Assembly (NCBI RefSeq): GCF_007992195.1
Contig: NZ_BJZU01000004.1
Coordinates: 161,326-225,325 of the forward strand
Source: Methylobacterium oxalidis
GTDB taxonomy: Bacteria > Pseudomonadota > Alphaproteobacteria > Rhizobiales > Beijerinckiaceae
Direction: 5' to 3'
DNA length: 64,000 bases
A model generated the notes under the pieces. It saw only the letters and a program-made list of their open reading frames with translations. It was not told where the DNA came from and did not search any database. The first letter of the stretch is position 1; every line of letters starts with the position of its first letter. Made by a program: the position numbers and the translations under genes. Shown one piece after another: positions 27,166 through 38,400 of this stretch.

Positions 27166-27223
27166 GCCTCAGGACATCCCGTCGAGAAGCGGTCGGGCCG
27201 CAAGGCGCCGGCGCGTTACCGCG

Positions 27224-28978
27224 TCAGAACCGGTAGGCCGTGCGGCAGGCGCCCCAGTGTCGGCCGTCAACACGGATCGGCGCGTCCACCTCCCGCACCA
27301 TCACGATCTGACCGCCCACCTCCCGTCGATAGACCTGCACCGTGGCAGGACGCTGCGAGCGCGCGGCGGTGATGCCCGTGCGGTCATCGAAGATGCGCAG
27401 GTTGCGGCAGTTGGCGTTATTCCAGACCGGATCTTCGGAGCGCGGCGTCTGCGACACGCGCCGATTGTGCACCGGCACGAAGCCGTTGCGATCGGCCACG
27501 ATGCAGAACAGCATGCTCGCGTCGCGGTCGAGTTCCGGCTCCAGGATGCCCGGCAGCAGGCGCTCCAGCGGCTCCACCGAGGCGGTTCGATATTGCGGCG
27601 GGTTCGTTCCCCTGATCGGCCGGTACGCGGTGTCGAAGAGGGCGTCTGGCGAGAGGCGGCCCGCCCGGATCTCGGCCTCCATCACGCCGCCGATACGCTC
27701 GGCGAGGCCCTGCGCCTTGACGATCAGCGGCTCGTAGGCCGCCTCGATCGCGGCGATCTTCTCCTGCAACCGGGCCTGCTCCGAGGGCTCCATCATCCCG
27801 AAGGCGCAGTGCAGGCCCATCGGGCTCACCGCGACGATCGTCGCCGGAAGGCGGCCGATCCCGTCGAGGCTGAGCGTGAACCGGTGACCGACCGGAGGGG
27901 CGGCGCCGTCCGCGGGCATTGCGAGGAGGACGCCGCCGGCGCTGATGTCCTGGGTGCGGGTGCGCCGCCCGTCACCGAGATCGGCACTGAGATCGACGGG
28001 GTAGCGGTCGGAGCGGCGGCGGTCGCCGATCTCGCTCTGGCGGATCACCGCGACGAAGCGGCGGCCGAGGCCGGCCGCCTGCTCGGCCGCGTGTCCGGAG
28101 GCGGCCTCCATCGCGGCGGCCTGCGCGTCGAGGGCAACGGTCGCCTCGCTCGCGGCGCCCGCCTCCGCATCGACGGCCGCGACGAGGTCGGCCGCCTGCG
28201 AAACGCCGGAGACCACACCCGCCACGATCGCCGCCTGCTCGTCGGAGATCCCGCGCACCGTGGCGAAGGCCGGCCGCACCGCGTCGAGGGCGCCTGCTAC
28301 GGCCTCGATCGCCGCGCTTGAAGCCGTCGCTCCCTCGCGCAGGCGCGCGATCCGGGCGCGGACCTCCTCGGCGGCCCGCGCCGTCTCCACCGACAGCGCC
28401 TTCACCTCGCCGGCGACCACGGCGAAGCCGCGCCCCGCCTCGCCGGCGCGCGCCGCCTCGATCGTCGCGTTGAGGGCCAGAAGGTTCGTCTGGCGCGCCA
28501 CCGCCGCGATGGTATCGACGATGCTGGCGATCTCATTGCCGGCCTGCGCGAGCGCGGCGACCAGGGTCCGCGCCTCGGAGCCGCGCGCACCCGCATCGTC
28601 GAGATGGGCGCCCGCATCCGTCATGGCGCCGGCGATCCGGCTCGTGGTGGCGGAGAGCAGGCCCGTCGTCTCGGTCAGGCCGCCGCTCGCACACGCGGCC
28701 GCCACCGCGGCGCGGGCGAGCGCGTCCATCTGACCGCGGATGCCGACGAGCCCGGCCTGCATCTGCTCCACCTCGGCGCGCGCCGCGGCGATCGAGGTGC
28801 CGACGCCGCCGATCGCGGTGAGGACGTCGGCCTCGATCGCGTCGAGGATCTCGGTGTCGCCCCGCCGTACATCCGGTTCGGACGACTTCGTCGAAGCCGC
28901 CGCCTCGGCCCGAGGCCGGACCTCCGCTTCGGTCTTCGCGGACGGGGAACGGGAGCGCAGGGAGAACCGCATGCCCAT
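27224..28978 (-). CDS. Cytosolic methyl-accepting chemotaxis protein with PilZ domain
   Basis: A 584-residue chemoreceptor without membrane segments. Order: short polar N-terminus; MCP signalling helices with the tip-like region [20 protein letters not shown] and [17 protein letters not shown] (about 155-200); PilZ domain (about 318-400) with the c-di-GMP motifs RRRSDR and DISAGG (about 319-346); and a C-terminal sensor-like domain with [18 protein letters not shown] and the end [11 protein letters not shown] typical of alphaproteobacterial soluble MCPs. ATG 28978 or 28972 are both possible starts. It probably senses an internal signal plus c-di-GMP and talks to a CheA not present here. Confidence 0.88.
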   Translation of the reverse strand: MGMRFSLRSRSPSAKTEAEVRPRAEAAASTKSSEPDVRRGDTEILDAIEADVLTAIGGVGTSIAAARAEVEQMQAGLVGIRGQMDALARAAVAAACASGGLTETTGLLSATTSRIAGAMTDAGAHLDDAGARGSEARTLVAALAQAGNEIASIVDTIAAVARQTNLLALNATIEAARAGEAGRGFAVVAGEVKALSVETARAAEEVRARIARLREGATASSAAIEAVAGALDAVRPAFATVRGISDEQAAIVAGVVSGVSQAADLVAAVDAEAGAASEATVALDAQAAAMEAASGHAAEQAAGLGRRFVAVIRQSEIGDRRRSDRYPVDLSADLGDGRRTRTQDISAGGVLLAMPADGAAPPVGHRFTLSLDGIGRLPATIVAVSPMGLHCAFGMMEPSEQARLQEKIAAIEAAYEPLIVKAQGLAERIGGVMEAEIRAGRLSPDALFDTAYRPIRGTNPPQYRTASVEPLERLLPGILEPELDRDASMLFCIVADRNGFVPVHNRRVSQTPRSEDPVWNNANCRNLRIFDDRTGITAARSQRPATVQVYRREVGGQIVMVREVDAPIRVDGRHWGACRTAYRF

Positions 28979-29222
28979 CCATACCGCCCGGATGACTAAC
29001 GCTCCCTTAAAGCACGGATTCGACGAAGCATTCGGACACAATCCCTCACCGGGATCCGAGCCTCGTTGCCGCAAGATCCGCGGTCCATTCGCCATCTGAG
29101 CAGATTTTGCTCTCGCTTTCTCGCGATATCGACCAGCCGAATACAAGGCTCGATCCAGCCCGCCGTTAGATCTGAACTGGGATCCGGCAGGCCTTTTCGA
29201 GAAGCTGATCGCAACGGGCCCG

Positions 29223-29993
29223 TCAGGCACCGCCCCATTGCATCGTCAGGCCGCCGTCGACCACCCAGGTCTGGCCGGTCACGTAGTCCGCGTCGTCGGA
29301 GGCGAGGAAGAGCGCCACCTTGGCAATCTCGTCCGGCTGACCGGCGCGATGCCACGGGATCTTCTCCAGCGACGCCTCGATCTTCTCCGGCTGCTCGAAG
29401 CGCTTCTGCGTCATCGGCGTCTGGATGAGGCCCGGGGCGACGTTGTTGACGTTGATCTTATCCTCGGCGAGTTCCCGCGCGAGGCTGCGGGTCAGGGAGC
29501 CGACGCCGGCCTTCGACATGCCGTAGGGTGCGCTCTCCGGCGTCGGCAGGTGCTGGGCGACGGAGGAGATCGTCACGATGCGCCCGCGCCCGCCCGCGGC
29601 CCGGCGGACCTTGATGAAGGAGCGGCAGCAGAAGAGCGGACCCATCAGGTTCACCCGCAGGATCTGCTCGAGCTTGCCGTCGTCCATCTCGGCGACTTCC
29701 ATGCCGCTCATCGCCTGCCCGGCGTTGTTCACGAGAATGTCGAGCACGCCGAGATCCTGCGCCACCCGCTCGAAGGCGTTCCTGACCGAGGCGGGATCGC
29801 CGACGTCGCCCTGCAGCACGAGGGCCTTGCGGCCGGCGGCCTCGACCTGCCGGGCGGTCTCTGCCGCGCCGGCCTCGTCCGTGTGGTAGAGGATGGCGAC
29901 ATCCGCACCCTCCTGCGCGAACAGGATCGCGGTGGCCTGGCCGATGCCGGAATCCGCGCCCGTGACGAGGGCCTTCCTGCCTTGCAGCTTCAT
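29223..29993 (-). CDS. SDR family oxidoreductase (glucose 1-dehydrogenase-like)
   Basis: A 256-residue classical short-chain dehydrogenase. It has the NAD(P) motif [10 protein letters not shown] (about 10-19), NNAG (about 88-91), the catalytic Ser (SSVAQ), YGMSK (Tyr-X3-Lys, about 157-161) and the C-terminal [20 protein letters not shown]. Substrate unknown; the close relatives are annotated as glucose or 3-oxoacyl dehydrogenases. Start ATG 29993. Divergent from the TetR gene by 188 bases, so that regulator may control it. Confidence 0.9.
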   Translation of the reverse strand: MKLQGRKALVTGADSGIGQATAILFAQEGADVAILYHTDEAGAAETARQVEAAGRKALVLQGDVGDPASVRNAFERVAQDLGVLDILVNNAGQAMSGMEVAEMDDGKLEQILRVNLMGPLFCCRSFIKVRRAAGGRGRIVTISSVAQHLPTPESAPYGMSKAGVGSLTRSLARELAEDKINVNNVAPGLIQTPMTQKRFEQPEKIEASLEKIPWHRAGQPDEIAKVALFLASDDADYVTGQTWVVDGGLTMQWGGA

Positions 29994-30146
29994 AAGGGAT
30001 CTTCCCGGAATGTCGTGAGGGCGGCCGCGGGGGCCCGATGCCATGGGCAATCGGCCCTCGCTCCGGTTGTTACCGCGCCGCGTGCATGCAGGTGATGCGG
30101 CGACGGCACTTCGCCGGCTATTCGGAATTGATTCTTCAAAGTTGTT

Positions 30147-30175
30147 TTGACGCCCGGGAGCCCCAAGCCTAGGTT
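30147..30175 (+). promoter_or_regulatory. Sigma-70-type promoter giving a probably leaderless tetR mRNA
   Basis: TTGACG (30147-30152), exactly 17 bases, TAGGTT (30170-30175). Only six bases separate the -10 from the ATG at 30182, so transcription should begin at or next to the start codon. No SD is visible. A small dyad TCAAA-N5-TTTGA (30136-30150) overlaps the -35. Confidence 0.5.
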
Positions 30176-30181
30176 CCGCCC

Positions 30182-30814
30182 ATGAGCCAAACAGCCGAAC
30201 AGGAGCTCGCACTCGCGGAGGAGAGCGCACCGACCACCCGTTGCCGAATCCTGGCGACGGCCGAACGCTTCTTCCGGGAGATCGGATACCAGAAGACCAC
30301 GGTGGCCGACATCGCCAAGACGCTGCGCATGAGCCCGGCCAACGTCTACCGGTTCTTCGACTCGAAGAAGGCGATCAACGAGGCGGTGGTGGAGCGCGTC
30401 ACCCGCGAGGTCGAGGCGCTCATCGCGACGATCGCGGCCGCGCCCGGCCTATCGGCTTCCGAGCGCATCGCCGAGATCGTGCGGGCGCTCCACAGCGACT
30501 GCCTGGAGCGCTGCCGCCAGAACCCGCGCATCCACGAGATGGTCGAGGCGGCGATGACCGAGAGCTGGGAGGTCTGCCGCCACCACGTCGACCGGATCCT
30601 CGCCGTGCTGGTCCGGGTGGTGACGGAAGGGGCGCGCACGGGCGAGTTCGCGGCGGAGGATCCCGTCCTGGCGGCGCAGTGCGTGCACGTAGCGATCGTG
30701 CGCTACTGCCACCCCGTCCTGGTCAGTCAGTACCCGAACGGGCCCGCCCCGCCGATCGAGGCGATGATCGCGTTCGTGCTGCGGGCACTGCAGGCGCGGC
30801 CGGCGAGCGCCTGA
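30182..30814 (+). CDS. TetR/AcrR family transcriptional regulator
   Basis: A 210-residue repressor-type protein. The N-terminal helix-turn-helix is TRCRILATAERFFREIGYQKTTVADIAKTLRMSPANVYRFFDSKKAINEAV (split about residues 20-68). The C-terminal all-helical ligand domain contains several Cys/His (CLERCRQNPRIHEM, CRHHVDRI). Start ATG 30182 lies directly downstream of a promoter that would yield a leaderless message, a common arrangement for autoregulated TetR genes. Divergent from the SDR gene. Confidence 0.9.
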   Translation: MSQTAEQELALAEESAPTTRCRILATAERFFREIGYQKTTVADIAKTLRMSPANVYRFFDSKKAINEAVVERVTREVEALIATIAAAPGLSASERIAEIVRALHSDCLERCRQNPRIHEMVEAAMTESWEVCRHHVDRILAVLVRVVTEGARTGEFAAEDPVLAAQCVHVAIVRYCHPVLVSQYPNGPAPPIEAMIAFVLRALQARPASA

Positions 30815-30821
30815 GGGCGCG

Positions 30822-31166
30822 CTATTCCGAGGCGGGATTGGCCGGCTGCGGGGGCGCGCCGGCGCCGGGCTGCTCGCCCTCGTAGCCCTCGATCACGATA
30901 AGATCCGTCTCGGCGCCGCCCTTCTGCCTGGCGCGGGCGGCCTGATAAGCCTCGGAATGCCAGCAGGCGAGCGCAGCGTTGTAGGACGGAAACTCGATCA
31001 CCACGTTGCGAGCCCGCGCCGAGCCCGACACCGCCTCGAAGGCGCCGCCCCGCACGAGGAAGCGGCCTCCGAACTGCGCGAACGCCGCTCCGTTCGCCGC
31101 CGCATAGTCCCGGTAGGCTTCCGCGTCCCGCACATCGACCCGGACGATCCAGTATCCGCGCGCCAT
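30822..31166 (-). CDS. DUF1330 family protein
   Basis: A 114-residue dimeric alpha/beta-barrel (ferredoxin-like) protein. It shows ARGYWIVRVDVRDAEAYRDYA, GGRFLVRGG and NVVIEFPSYNAALACWHSEAYQAAR, the DUF1330 pattern, then a Pro/Ala-rich tail. ATG 31166 has a good SD (GAGGAGGTG). It follows pyrF by 16 bases on the same strand. Function unknown; the fold resembles heme-degrading or EthD-like proteins. Confidence 0.85.
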   Translation of the reverse strand: MARGYWIVRVDVRDAEAYRDYAAANGAAFAQFGGRFLVRGGAFEAVSGSARARNVVIEFPSYNAALACWHSEAYQAARARQKGGAETDLIVIEGYEGEQPGAGAPPQPANPASE

Positions 31167-31182
31167 CGGCACCTCCTCCTGC

Positions 31183-31878
31183 TCAGGCCATCTCGGCGAC
31201 GATGCGCCGGGCCATCTCCGCCGGGTCGGCGGCGCCCGTGATCGGGCGGCCGACGACGATGTGGTCGATGCCCGCCGCGCGGGCCTGATCCGGCGTCATC
31301 ACACGCTTCTGGTCGCCGAGATCCGAGCCGGCAGGCCGGATGCCCGGCGTCACGATGAGGCGGTCCGGCCCGACGACTCCGCGCACGGCCTCCGCCTCCT
31401 CCGCGCTGCAGACGATCCCGTCGATGCCGGCCTCCCGCGCCTGCGCGGAGCGGCTGGCGACGAGGTCGCGCACGCCGAGCGCGTAGCCGGCCTCCCGCGC
31501 GTCCGCCTCGTCGTAGGAGGTGAGGACCGTGACGGCGAGGATCTTCGGGCCGTCCGCGCCCCGCCCGCGCACCGCCGCCCGCATCGTCTGCGGGTAGGCG
31601 TGGACCGTCAGGAAGGTCGCCCCGAGGCCGGCGATCGAGCGCACCCCCTCCTCCACCGTGTTGCCGATGTCATGGAGCTTGAGGTCGAGGAAGACCTTGA
31701 GGCCGCGGGCGGCGAGCTTCGGCACGAGGTCGAGCCCGCCGGCATAGGCGAGGCGATAGCCGATCTTGTAGAAGGTCGCCGCGTCCCCGATGCGCTCGAC
31801 GAGCGCCTCCGCCGCGGCCACGTCGCCGAGGTCGAGGGCGACGATGAGGCGGTCGCGAGGGTCGGCGGGATCGGGCAT
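31183..31878 (-). CDS. pyrF: Orotidine 5'-phosphate decarboxylase
   Basis: A 231-residue TIM-barrel enzyme converting OMP to UMP, the last step of pyrimidine synthesis. The catalytic Asp-Lys-X-Asp-type cluster is [13 protein letters not shown] (about residues 61-73), with IVALDLGD at the N-terminus and [21 protein letters not shown] and [13 protein letters not shown] near the C-terminus binding phosphate. ATG 31878 gives the family length; an upstream ATG at 31905 adds nine residues with no support. Transcribed with the DUF1330 gene. Confidence 0.95.
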   Translation of the reverse strand: MPDPADPRDRLIVALDLGDVAAAEALVERIGDAATFYKIGYRLAYAGGLDLVPKLAARGLKVFLDLKLHDIGNTVEEGVRSIAGLGATFLTVHAYPQTMRAAVRGRGADGPKILAVTVLTSYDEADAREAGYALGVRDLVASRSAQAREAGIDGIVCSAEEAEAVRGVVGPDRLIVTPGIRPAGSDLGDQKRVMTPDQARAAGIDHIVVGRPITGAADPAEMARRIVAEMA

Positions 31879-31949
31879 CGGGCACTCCGGAAGGGTCGCG
31901 GGCACCGATCACGCGGGCGGCCCCGCGTGTCAATGCGCCCGCGCCGGCC

Positions 31950-32588
31950 TCAGGCCATCGCGCGCGCCACCTCGGCGCGCAACACCGGCAGAAGGTCGGT
32001 CTCGAACCAGGGGTGGCAACGCAGCCAGCCGTTGTTGCGCCAGGACGGGTGCGGCAAGGGCAGCACCCGCGGCCGGCGCGGCTCCGCCAGGATCTCGCGC
32101 CAGCGCGCGACGGTGCCCGTGAGGCCGCCCTCGCAGCGCCCGAGATGCCAAGCTTGCGCGTACTGCCCGATGACCAGGATCAGGTCGAGGTCGGGCAGCC
32201 CGGCGAAGAGTTCCGCCCGCCAGCTTTCCGCGCATTCGCGGCGCGGCGGCCGGTCCCCGCCCTTGGCGTCGAGGCCCGGGAAGCAGGAGCCCATCGGCAC
32301 GATGGCGACGCGGGAAGCGTCGTAGAACGCCGCCTCGTCGAGGCCGAGCCAGGATCGCAGGCGCACGCCGGACGGATCGGTGAAGGGGCGCCCGGTGCGG
32401 TGGGCCCGGGTGCCCGGCGCCTGCGAGGCGATGCAGAGGCGCGCGGTGGCGCTGCCCTGCACGATCGGCCGCGGCTCCTGCGGCAGGGGCGCGCCGTAGA
32501 CGGGCGCGTCGCGGCAGAGGCGGCAGGCTCTGAGCCGCGCGGCGGTCTCGTCGAAGGCGGCGGGGAAAATTCGGGCGCGTTGCGGCAC
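31950..32588 (-). CDS. Uracil-DNA glycosylase superfamily protein
   Basis: About 212 residues. The N-terminal Cys pair LRACRLCRDAPVYGAPLPQEPRP plus RLCIASQAPGTRAHRTGRPFTDPSG is the UDG-like (YgiC/family-4-related) pattern, and LPLPHPSWRNNGWLRCHPWFE corresponds to the DNA-intercalating HPS motif. Only some of the family-4 cluster cysteines are present. I use GTG 32588 because the frame upstream runs through the terminator of the next operon. It likely removes damaged bases, or is a non-catalytic relative. Confidence 0.78.
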   Translation of the reverse strand: MPQRARIFPAAFDETAARLRACRLCRDAPVYGAPLPQEPRPIVQGSATARLCIASQAPGTRAHRTGRPFTDPSGVRLRSWLGLDEAAFYDASRVAIVPMGSCFPGLDAKGGDRPPRRECAESWRAELFAGLPDLDLILVIGQYAQAWHLGRCEGGLTGTVARWREILAEPRRPRVLPLPHPSWRNNGWLRCHPWFETDLLPVLRAEVARAMA

Positions 32589-32619
32589 GTCCCGCAGATG
32601 GGCGGGAGAGGCCGGAACG

Positions 32620-32650
32620 AAAAGACGGCGCGGTGTTGAGCCGCGCCGTC
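32620..32650 (-). terminator. Intrinsic terminator of the molybdenum hydroxylase operon
   Basis: GACGGCGCGG and CCGCGCCGTC form a 10-bp stem with a seven-base loop; on the minus strand it is followed by TTTT. It lies 101 bases past the stop of the large subunit gene. Confidence 0.85.
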
Positions 32651-32750
32651 GATGAGTTGGGTCGAAACCTTTGGGGTGAGGCGAACCTGCGCCTCGAGCG
32701 CCCGGAGGTCTGTGCGTTTCCTCACACCCCCGGCTCACCGGATCCTTGGA

Positions 32751-34967
32751 TCACACGCCTCTGAGGCTCGCGAGGTCGAGGGGCAGCGAGCGCAGGCGCT
32801 GGCCCGTCGCGGCGAAGATCGCGTTCGAGATCGCGGGGGCGAGGACCGGCACGCCGGGCTCGCCGATGCCGGTCGGCGCGGCCTGCGAGGGCACGATGTG
32901 CACCTCGACGACCGGCATCTCGCTCATCCGCGTCGGCTCGTAGCTGTCGAAGTTCCGCTCCTGCACCACGCCGTCCTTGAGCGTGATGCGGTTGCGCAGG
33001 ACGGAGGACAGGGCGAAGCCCACGGCGCCCTCGACCTGCGCGCGGATGATGTCCGGGTTGACCGCGATGCCGACATCGACCGCCGCGACGATGCGATTCA
33101 CCTTGACGCTCGCCTCCTGCACCGAGACGTCGGCCACCATGGCGACGTAGGAGCCGAAGGATTCGTGCGCCGAGACGCCGAGGCCGTGCCCCTTCTCCCG
33201 GGTCCGCTCGGCCCAGTTCGCCTTTTCGGCAGCGAGCTTCAGCGCGGCGGAGAGCCGGGGCGCCTGGTTCAGCAGTGCGAGGCGGTAGGCGAGCGGGTCG
33301 ACGTTCGCCGCGTGAGCGAGCTCGTCGATGAACACCTCCATGACCTGCGCCGTGTGGGTGTGGCCGACCGAGCGCCACCACAGCACCGGCACGCCCTCGC
33401 GGGCATTGTGGACTTCGAACCGGTAGGCCGCCAGCGCGTAGGGCGTGTCCGATGCCCCCTCGACGGTGGTGCCGTCGATGCCGTTCTTCACGATCATCGC
33501 CTCGAAGGGCGAGCCGATCATGATCGACTTGCCGACCATCACGTGCTGCCAGCCCGTGATGGCGCCCTTGGCGTCGAGCCCGGCGCGCAGCTTGTGATAG
33601 ACGGTCGGGCGATAGTAGCCGCCCGTCATGTCGTCCTCGCGGGTCCAGACGAGGTGGACCGGCGCCTTGCCGCCCGTCGCCTTCACGATGGCGGCGGCCT
33701 CGGCGAGGTAGTCCGCGCCCGGCGTGGCGCGGCGCCCGAACGACCCGCCGGCCCAGAGCGTGTGCAGCCGGACCTTGTCGGTCGTCACGCCGAGGATCGC
33801 CGCGATCACCGCCTGCTCCACCGTCTGGAGCTGGCAGCCGGCATAGACGTCGTAGGTGCCGTCAGAGGCCCGCTCGATCGTCGCGTTGAGCGGCTCCATC
33901 GCCGCGTGGGCGAGGTAGGGGAAGCTGAATTCGGCCTCCAGCACCTTGGCGGCGCCCTTGATGCCGGCCTCCGGATCGCCGCGCTCGGAGGCGACGAGGC
34001 CGGGGCGCCTGGCGGTCTCGCGGTACTCGGCGAGGATCGCCTCGGAGGAGCGGGCTTCCGCCGCGCCATCGTCCCAGGTCACCTTGAGGGCGTCGCGCCC
34101 CTTCATGGCGGTCCAGGTGTCCTTGGCGATGACCGCGACGCCGGTCGGGATCGTCACCACGTCGAGAACGCCCTTCACGGCGCGGGCCGCCGTATCGTCG
34201 ACGCTCTTCACGGCGCCGCCGAAGCGCGGCGCGTGGGCGACCACCGCCGTCACCTGGCCCGGCCGCCGGATGTCGAGGGAGTAGATCGCGCTGCCGTCGG
34301 TCTTGGCCACCGAGTCGAGGCGGGGCACCCTCTGGCCGATCAGCCGCCACTCGCCCGGCTCCTTGAGGCGAGGTTCCTGCGGCACCGGCAGGGTGGCGGC
34401 GGAAGCCGCGAGCGCGCCGAACCGGGCCTCCCGCTTCGAGGCCGCGTGGCGCACGACGCCCTGCTCGACCGAGATCTCGGCGACGGGCACCTTCCACTGG
34501 TAGGCGGCGGCGGCGACCAGCATCTCGCGGGCGGCCGCGCCCGCCTTGCGCAGCTGGAACCAGGAATTGGCGATGGCGGTCGAGCCGCCGGTGCCCTGCA
34601 CCGGACCCATCAGGGTGTTGTTGTAGAGGGCGGCGTCGGCCGGCGCGAATTCGGTGCGCACGCGCGACCAGTCCGCGTCGAGCTCGTCGGCCAGGATGGT
34701 GGCGAGCCCGGTCGTGTTGCCCTGGCCCATGTCGAGATGCTTGACGATCACCGTGACGGTGTCGTCGGAGGCGATCCGCACGAAGGCGTTCGGCATCGCC
34801 TTCACCTTCGAGAGGTCCGGGCCGCCGGCGGCGTAGGCCGCGCCCTTCGGGTCGAGGCGGAAGCCGATCACGATGGCGCCTGTGGCGGCGGCGGCGCCGC
34901 CGAGGAAGCCGCGGCGGGAGACGCGCGGGGCGCGCGCTCCGGTCTTCGACCGACCGATTGTCAGCAT
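32751..34967 (-). CDS. Molybdopterin-binding large subunit of a two-subunit hydroxylase (IorB-like)
   Basis: A 738-residue xanthine-oxidase-family subunit of the isoquinoline 1-oxidoreductase beta type. It has a Tat signal (SRRGFLGGAAAATGAIVIG, residues about 17-35), so it acts in the periplasm. Cofactor-binding blocks include HLDMGQGNTTGLATILADEL, GPVQGTGGSTAIANSW, GSFGRRATPGADYLAEAA and the C-terminal GIGEPGVPVLAPAISNAI, whose Glu is the catalytic base. Start ATG 34967; the longer frame to 35528 is a shadow of the small subunit. Substrate unknown (aldehydes or N-heterocycles). No cytochrome subunit or XdhC-type maturation gene is adjacent. Confidence 0.9.
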   Translation of the reverse strand: MLTIGRSKTGARAPRVSRRGFLGGAAAATGAIVIGFRLDPKGAAYAAGGPDLSKVKAMPNAFVRIASDDTVTVIVKHLDMGQGNTTGLATILADELDADWSRVRTEFAPADAALYNNTLMGPVQGTGGSTAIANSWFQLRKAGAAAREMLVAAAAYQWKVPVAEISVEQGVVRHAASKREARFGALAASAATLPVPQEPRLKEPGEWRLIGQRVPRLDSVAKTDGSAIYSLDIRRPGQVTAVVAHAPRFGGAVKSVDDTAARAVKGVLDVVTIPTGVAVIAKDTWTAMKGRDALKVTWDDGAAEARSSEAILAEYRETARRPGLVASERGDPEAGIKGAAKVLEAEFSFPYLAHAAMEPLNATIERASDGTYDVYAGCQLQTVEQAVIAAILGVTTDKVRLHTLWAGGSFGRRATPGADYLAEAAAIVKATGGKAPVHLVWTREDDMTGGYYRPTVYHKLRAGLDAKGAITGWQHVMVGKSIMIGSPFEAMIVKNGIDGTTVEGASDTPYALAAYRFEVHNAREGVPVLWWRSVGHTHTAQVMEVFIDELAHAANVDPLAYRLALLNQAPRLSAALKLAAEKANWAERTREKGHGLGVSAHESFGSYVAMVADVSVQEASVKVNRIVAAVDVGIAVNPDIIRAQVEGAVGFALSSVLRNRITLKDGVVQERNFDSYEPTRMSEMPVVEVHIVPSQAAPTGIGEPGVPVLAPAISNAIFAATGQRLRSLPLDLASLRGV

Positions 34968-34996
34968 GGGGGTGCTCCAGTCAGGACGAACGGGAA

Positions 34997-35452
34997 TCAG
35001 GCGAGGGAGCGCGCGGCTTCGTGGATCGCCGCGCGGATGCGCTGATAGGTGCCGCAGCGGCAGATGTTGCCGTCCATGGCGCCCGCGATGTCGGTATCCG
35101 AGGGTTTCGGATTGTCGGTGAGGAGCCCGATCGCCGACATGATCTGGCCGGACTGGCAGTAGCCGCACTGGACCACGTCGAGCTTGCGCCACGCCGTCTG
35201 GACCGCCTCGGCCACCCGGCCCGAGACGCCCTCGATGGTCGTGACCTTGCCCTCGCCGACGTCGCCGATCCGGGTCTGGCAGGACCGGACCGGCTGCCCG
35301 TCGAGATGGACGGTGCAGGCGCCGCACTGGGCGATGCCGCAGCCGTACTTGGTGCCCGTCTTGTCGAGATGGTCGCGCAGCACCCAGAGGAGCGGGGTCT
35401 CGGGATCGGCATCGACCTCGTGGGCGGTGCCGTTGACGGTCAGCTTGATCAT
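34997..35452 (-). CDS. [2Fe-2S] small subunit of the molybdenum hydroxylase (IorA-like)
   Basis: A 151-residue protein with two [2Fe-2S] clusters: plant-ferredoxin type [15 protein letters not shown] plus a following Cys (about residues 39-62), and the alpha-helical cluster [11 protein letters not shown] with [11 protein letters not shown] (about 99-140). It relays electrons from the molybdenum site. It lacks its own signal peptide and would be co-exported with the Tat-targeted large subunit. Start ATG 35452 (MIKLTVNG). The large subunit gene begins 29 bases later. Confidence 0.93.
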   Translation of the reverse strand: MIKLTVNGTAHEVDADPETPLLWVLRDHLDKTGTKYGCGIAQCGACTVHLDGQPVRSCQTRIGDVGEGKVTTIEGVSGRVAEAVQTAWRKLDVVQCGYCQSGQIMSAIGLLTDNPKPSDTDIAGAMDGNICRCGTYQRIRAAIHEAARSLA

Positions 35453-35700
35453 CCCGAAGCCCTCCGATCTGGCGAGGATCGCCGAGCGGTAGCGGTGCCG
35501 CGCGCGCAACCGATGTGCGGCCGCGCACCTGCCGGCCGCGCGAGGGGCGCGGCGGGGCCCGGCACCTTTCGCGGATGCGGACAATCCGAGCGGGCGCAGC
35601 AGGCGGTTCTTAACACATCCATACCATCCTGCGGGCGGTGGCGTTTCGGCACGCCGCCCTCGACCCGTGTGGGCGTCCCCAAGCGTAAACTTCGAGACCG

Positions 35701-37236
<1,536 letters not shown>

Positions 37237-37281
37237 GGCAGCTCCCGCCTCTCCCGTTCGGGATAGGGAGCGCGGCGCGCC

Positions 37282-38304
37282 CTACGCGTCCGAGCGCCCC
37301 GACACGCCCGCCTGCTCGAAGGTCGCCATGTCGCGGTGGCAGGCGAGCGCGGCCTTGAGAAGGCCCATGGCGAGCGCCGCGCCCGAGCCCTCGCCGAGGC
37401 GCATGCCGAGCGCCAGCAGCGGCACGAGGCCGAGGCGCTCCAGAACGTCCGCGTGCGCGCCCTCGGCCGAGACGTGGCCCGCCAGGCAATGGTCGAGGGC
37501 GGCGGGATCGACGGCGTGCAGGATCGCGGCCGCGGCGGTGGCGACGTAGCCGTCGAGGATCACCGGCACCCGCTGCAGGCGCGCGGCCAGGATGGCGCCC
37601 GCCATCGCGGCGATCTCGCGCCCGCCGAGCCGGGAGAGGATCTCCAGCGGGTCGTCGAGATGGCCGGCGTGGTGGGCGAGCGCAGCCTCGACGGCCGCGA
37701 TCTTGCGGGCGATGCCGGCGTCGTCGACGCCGGTCCCGCGCCCGACCCAGTGGCGCGCCTCGCCCCCGTACAGCGCCGCGTAGATCGCCGCCGCGACCGT
37801 GGTGTTGCCGATCCCCATCTCGCCGACCGCGAGGCAGTCGGTACCGGCTGCCACCGCCTCCATGCCGAAGGCCATGGTGGCGACGCACGCCTTCTCGTCG
37901 AAGGCCGGCCCGACCGTGATGTCTCCGGTGGGCAGGTCGATGGCGAGATCGAACACCTTGAAGCCGAGCCCGTAGGCCGCGCAGATCTGGTTGATGGCGG
38001 CGCCGCCGGCGGCGAAATTGTCGAGCATCTGCCGGTTCACCGCGTCCGGAAAGGCCGAGACGCCGCGCGCCGTCACGCCGTGGCTGCCCGCGAAGACGCA
38101 GACGAGCGGCCGGTCGAGGGTGGGGCTCGGCTTGCCCTGCCAGGCGCCGAGCCACGCCACGAGGTGCTCCAGGCGCCCGAGGGCGCCTGCCGGCTTCGTC
38201 AGCCGCGCCTCGCGCTCGGCGACGGCCGACGCCGCCTCCCGGTCCGGGCCCGGCATGGAGGCGATCAGGCCGCGGATATCCGCGAAGGGGCCGGCATCGG
38301 TCAT
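37282..38304 (-). CDS. cobT: Nicotinate-nucleotide-dimethylbenzimidazole phosphoribosyltransferase
   Basis: A 340-residue enzyme making alpha-ribazole 5'-phosphate for the lower loop of cobalamin. Family blocks: LTKPAGALGRLEHLVAW, VFAGSHGVTARGVSAFP, GEMGIGNTTVAAAIYAAL and VILDGYVATAAAAILH; the catalytic Glu lies in the C-terminal HVSAEGAHADVLERLGL region. Divergent from cobS by 96 bases, so the two steps of nucleotide-loop assembly are encoded side by side. Confidence 0.95.
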   Translation of the reverse strand: MTDAGPFADIRGLIASMPGPDREAASAVAEREARLTKPAGALGRLEHLVAWLGAWQGKPSPTLDRPLVCVFAGSHGVTARGVSAFPDAVNRQMLDNFAAGGAAINQICAAYGLGFKVFDLAIDLPTGDITVGPAFDEKACVATMAFGMEAVAAGTDCLAVGEMGIGNTTVAAAIYAALYGGEARHWVGRGTGVDDAGIARKIAAVEAALAHHAGHLDDPLEILSRLGGREIAAMAGAILAARLQRVPVILDGYVATAAAAILHAVDPAALDHCLAGHVSAEGAHADVLERLGLVPLLALGMRLGEGSGAALAMGLLKAALACHRDMATFEQAGVSGRSDA

Positions 38305-38400
38305 CGGTCGAACATTCCTGTGGGCAGGGCCGCCCCCGTGCCGGGGCGACCGCGGCCGGAGCTATAACGGGGCGGGATGCGGGGGTGAAGGCGAGGCGCG

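Noticed and set aside
38305..38400. Possible cobalamin riboswitch between cobT and cobS
   Set aside because: The 96-base spacer is shared by two divergent genes and is too short for the about 200-nt riboswitch. No B12-box-like sequence is visible.
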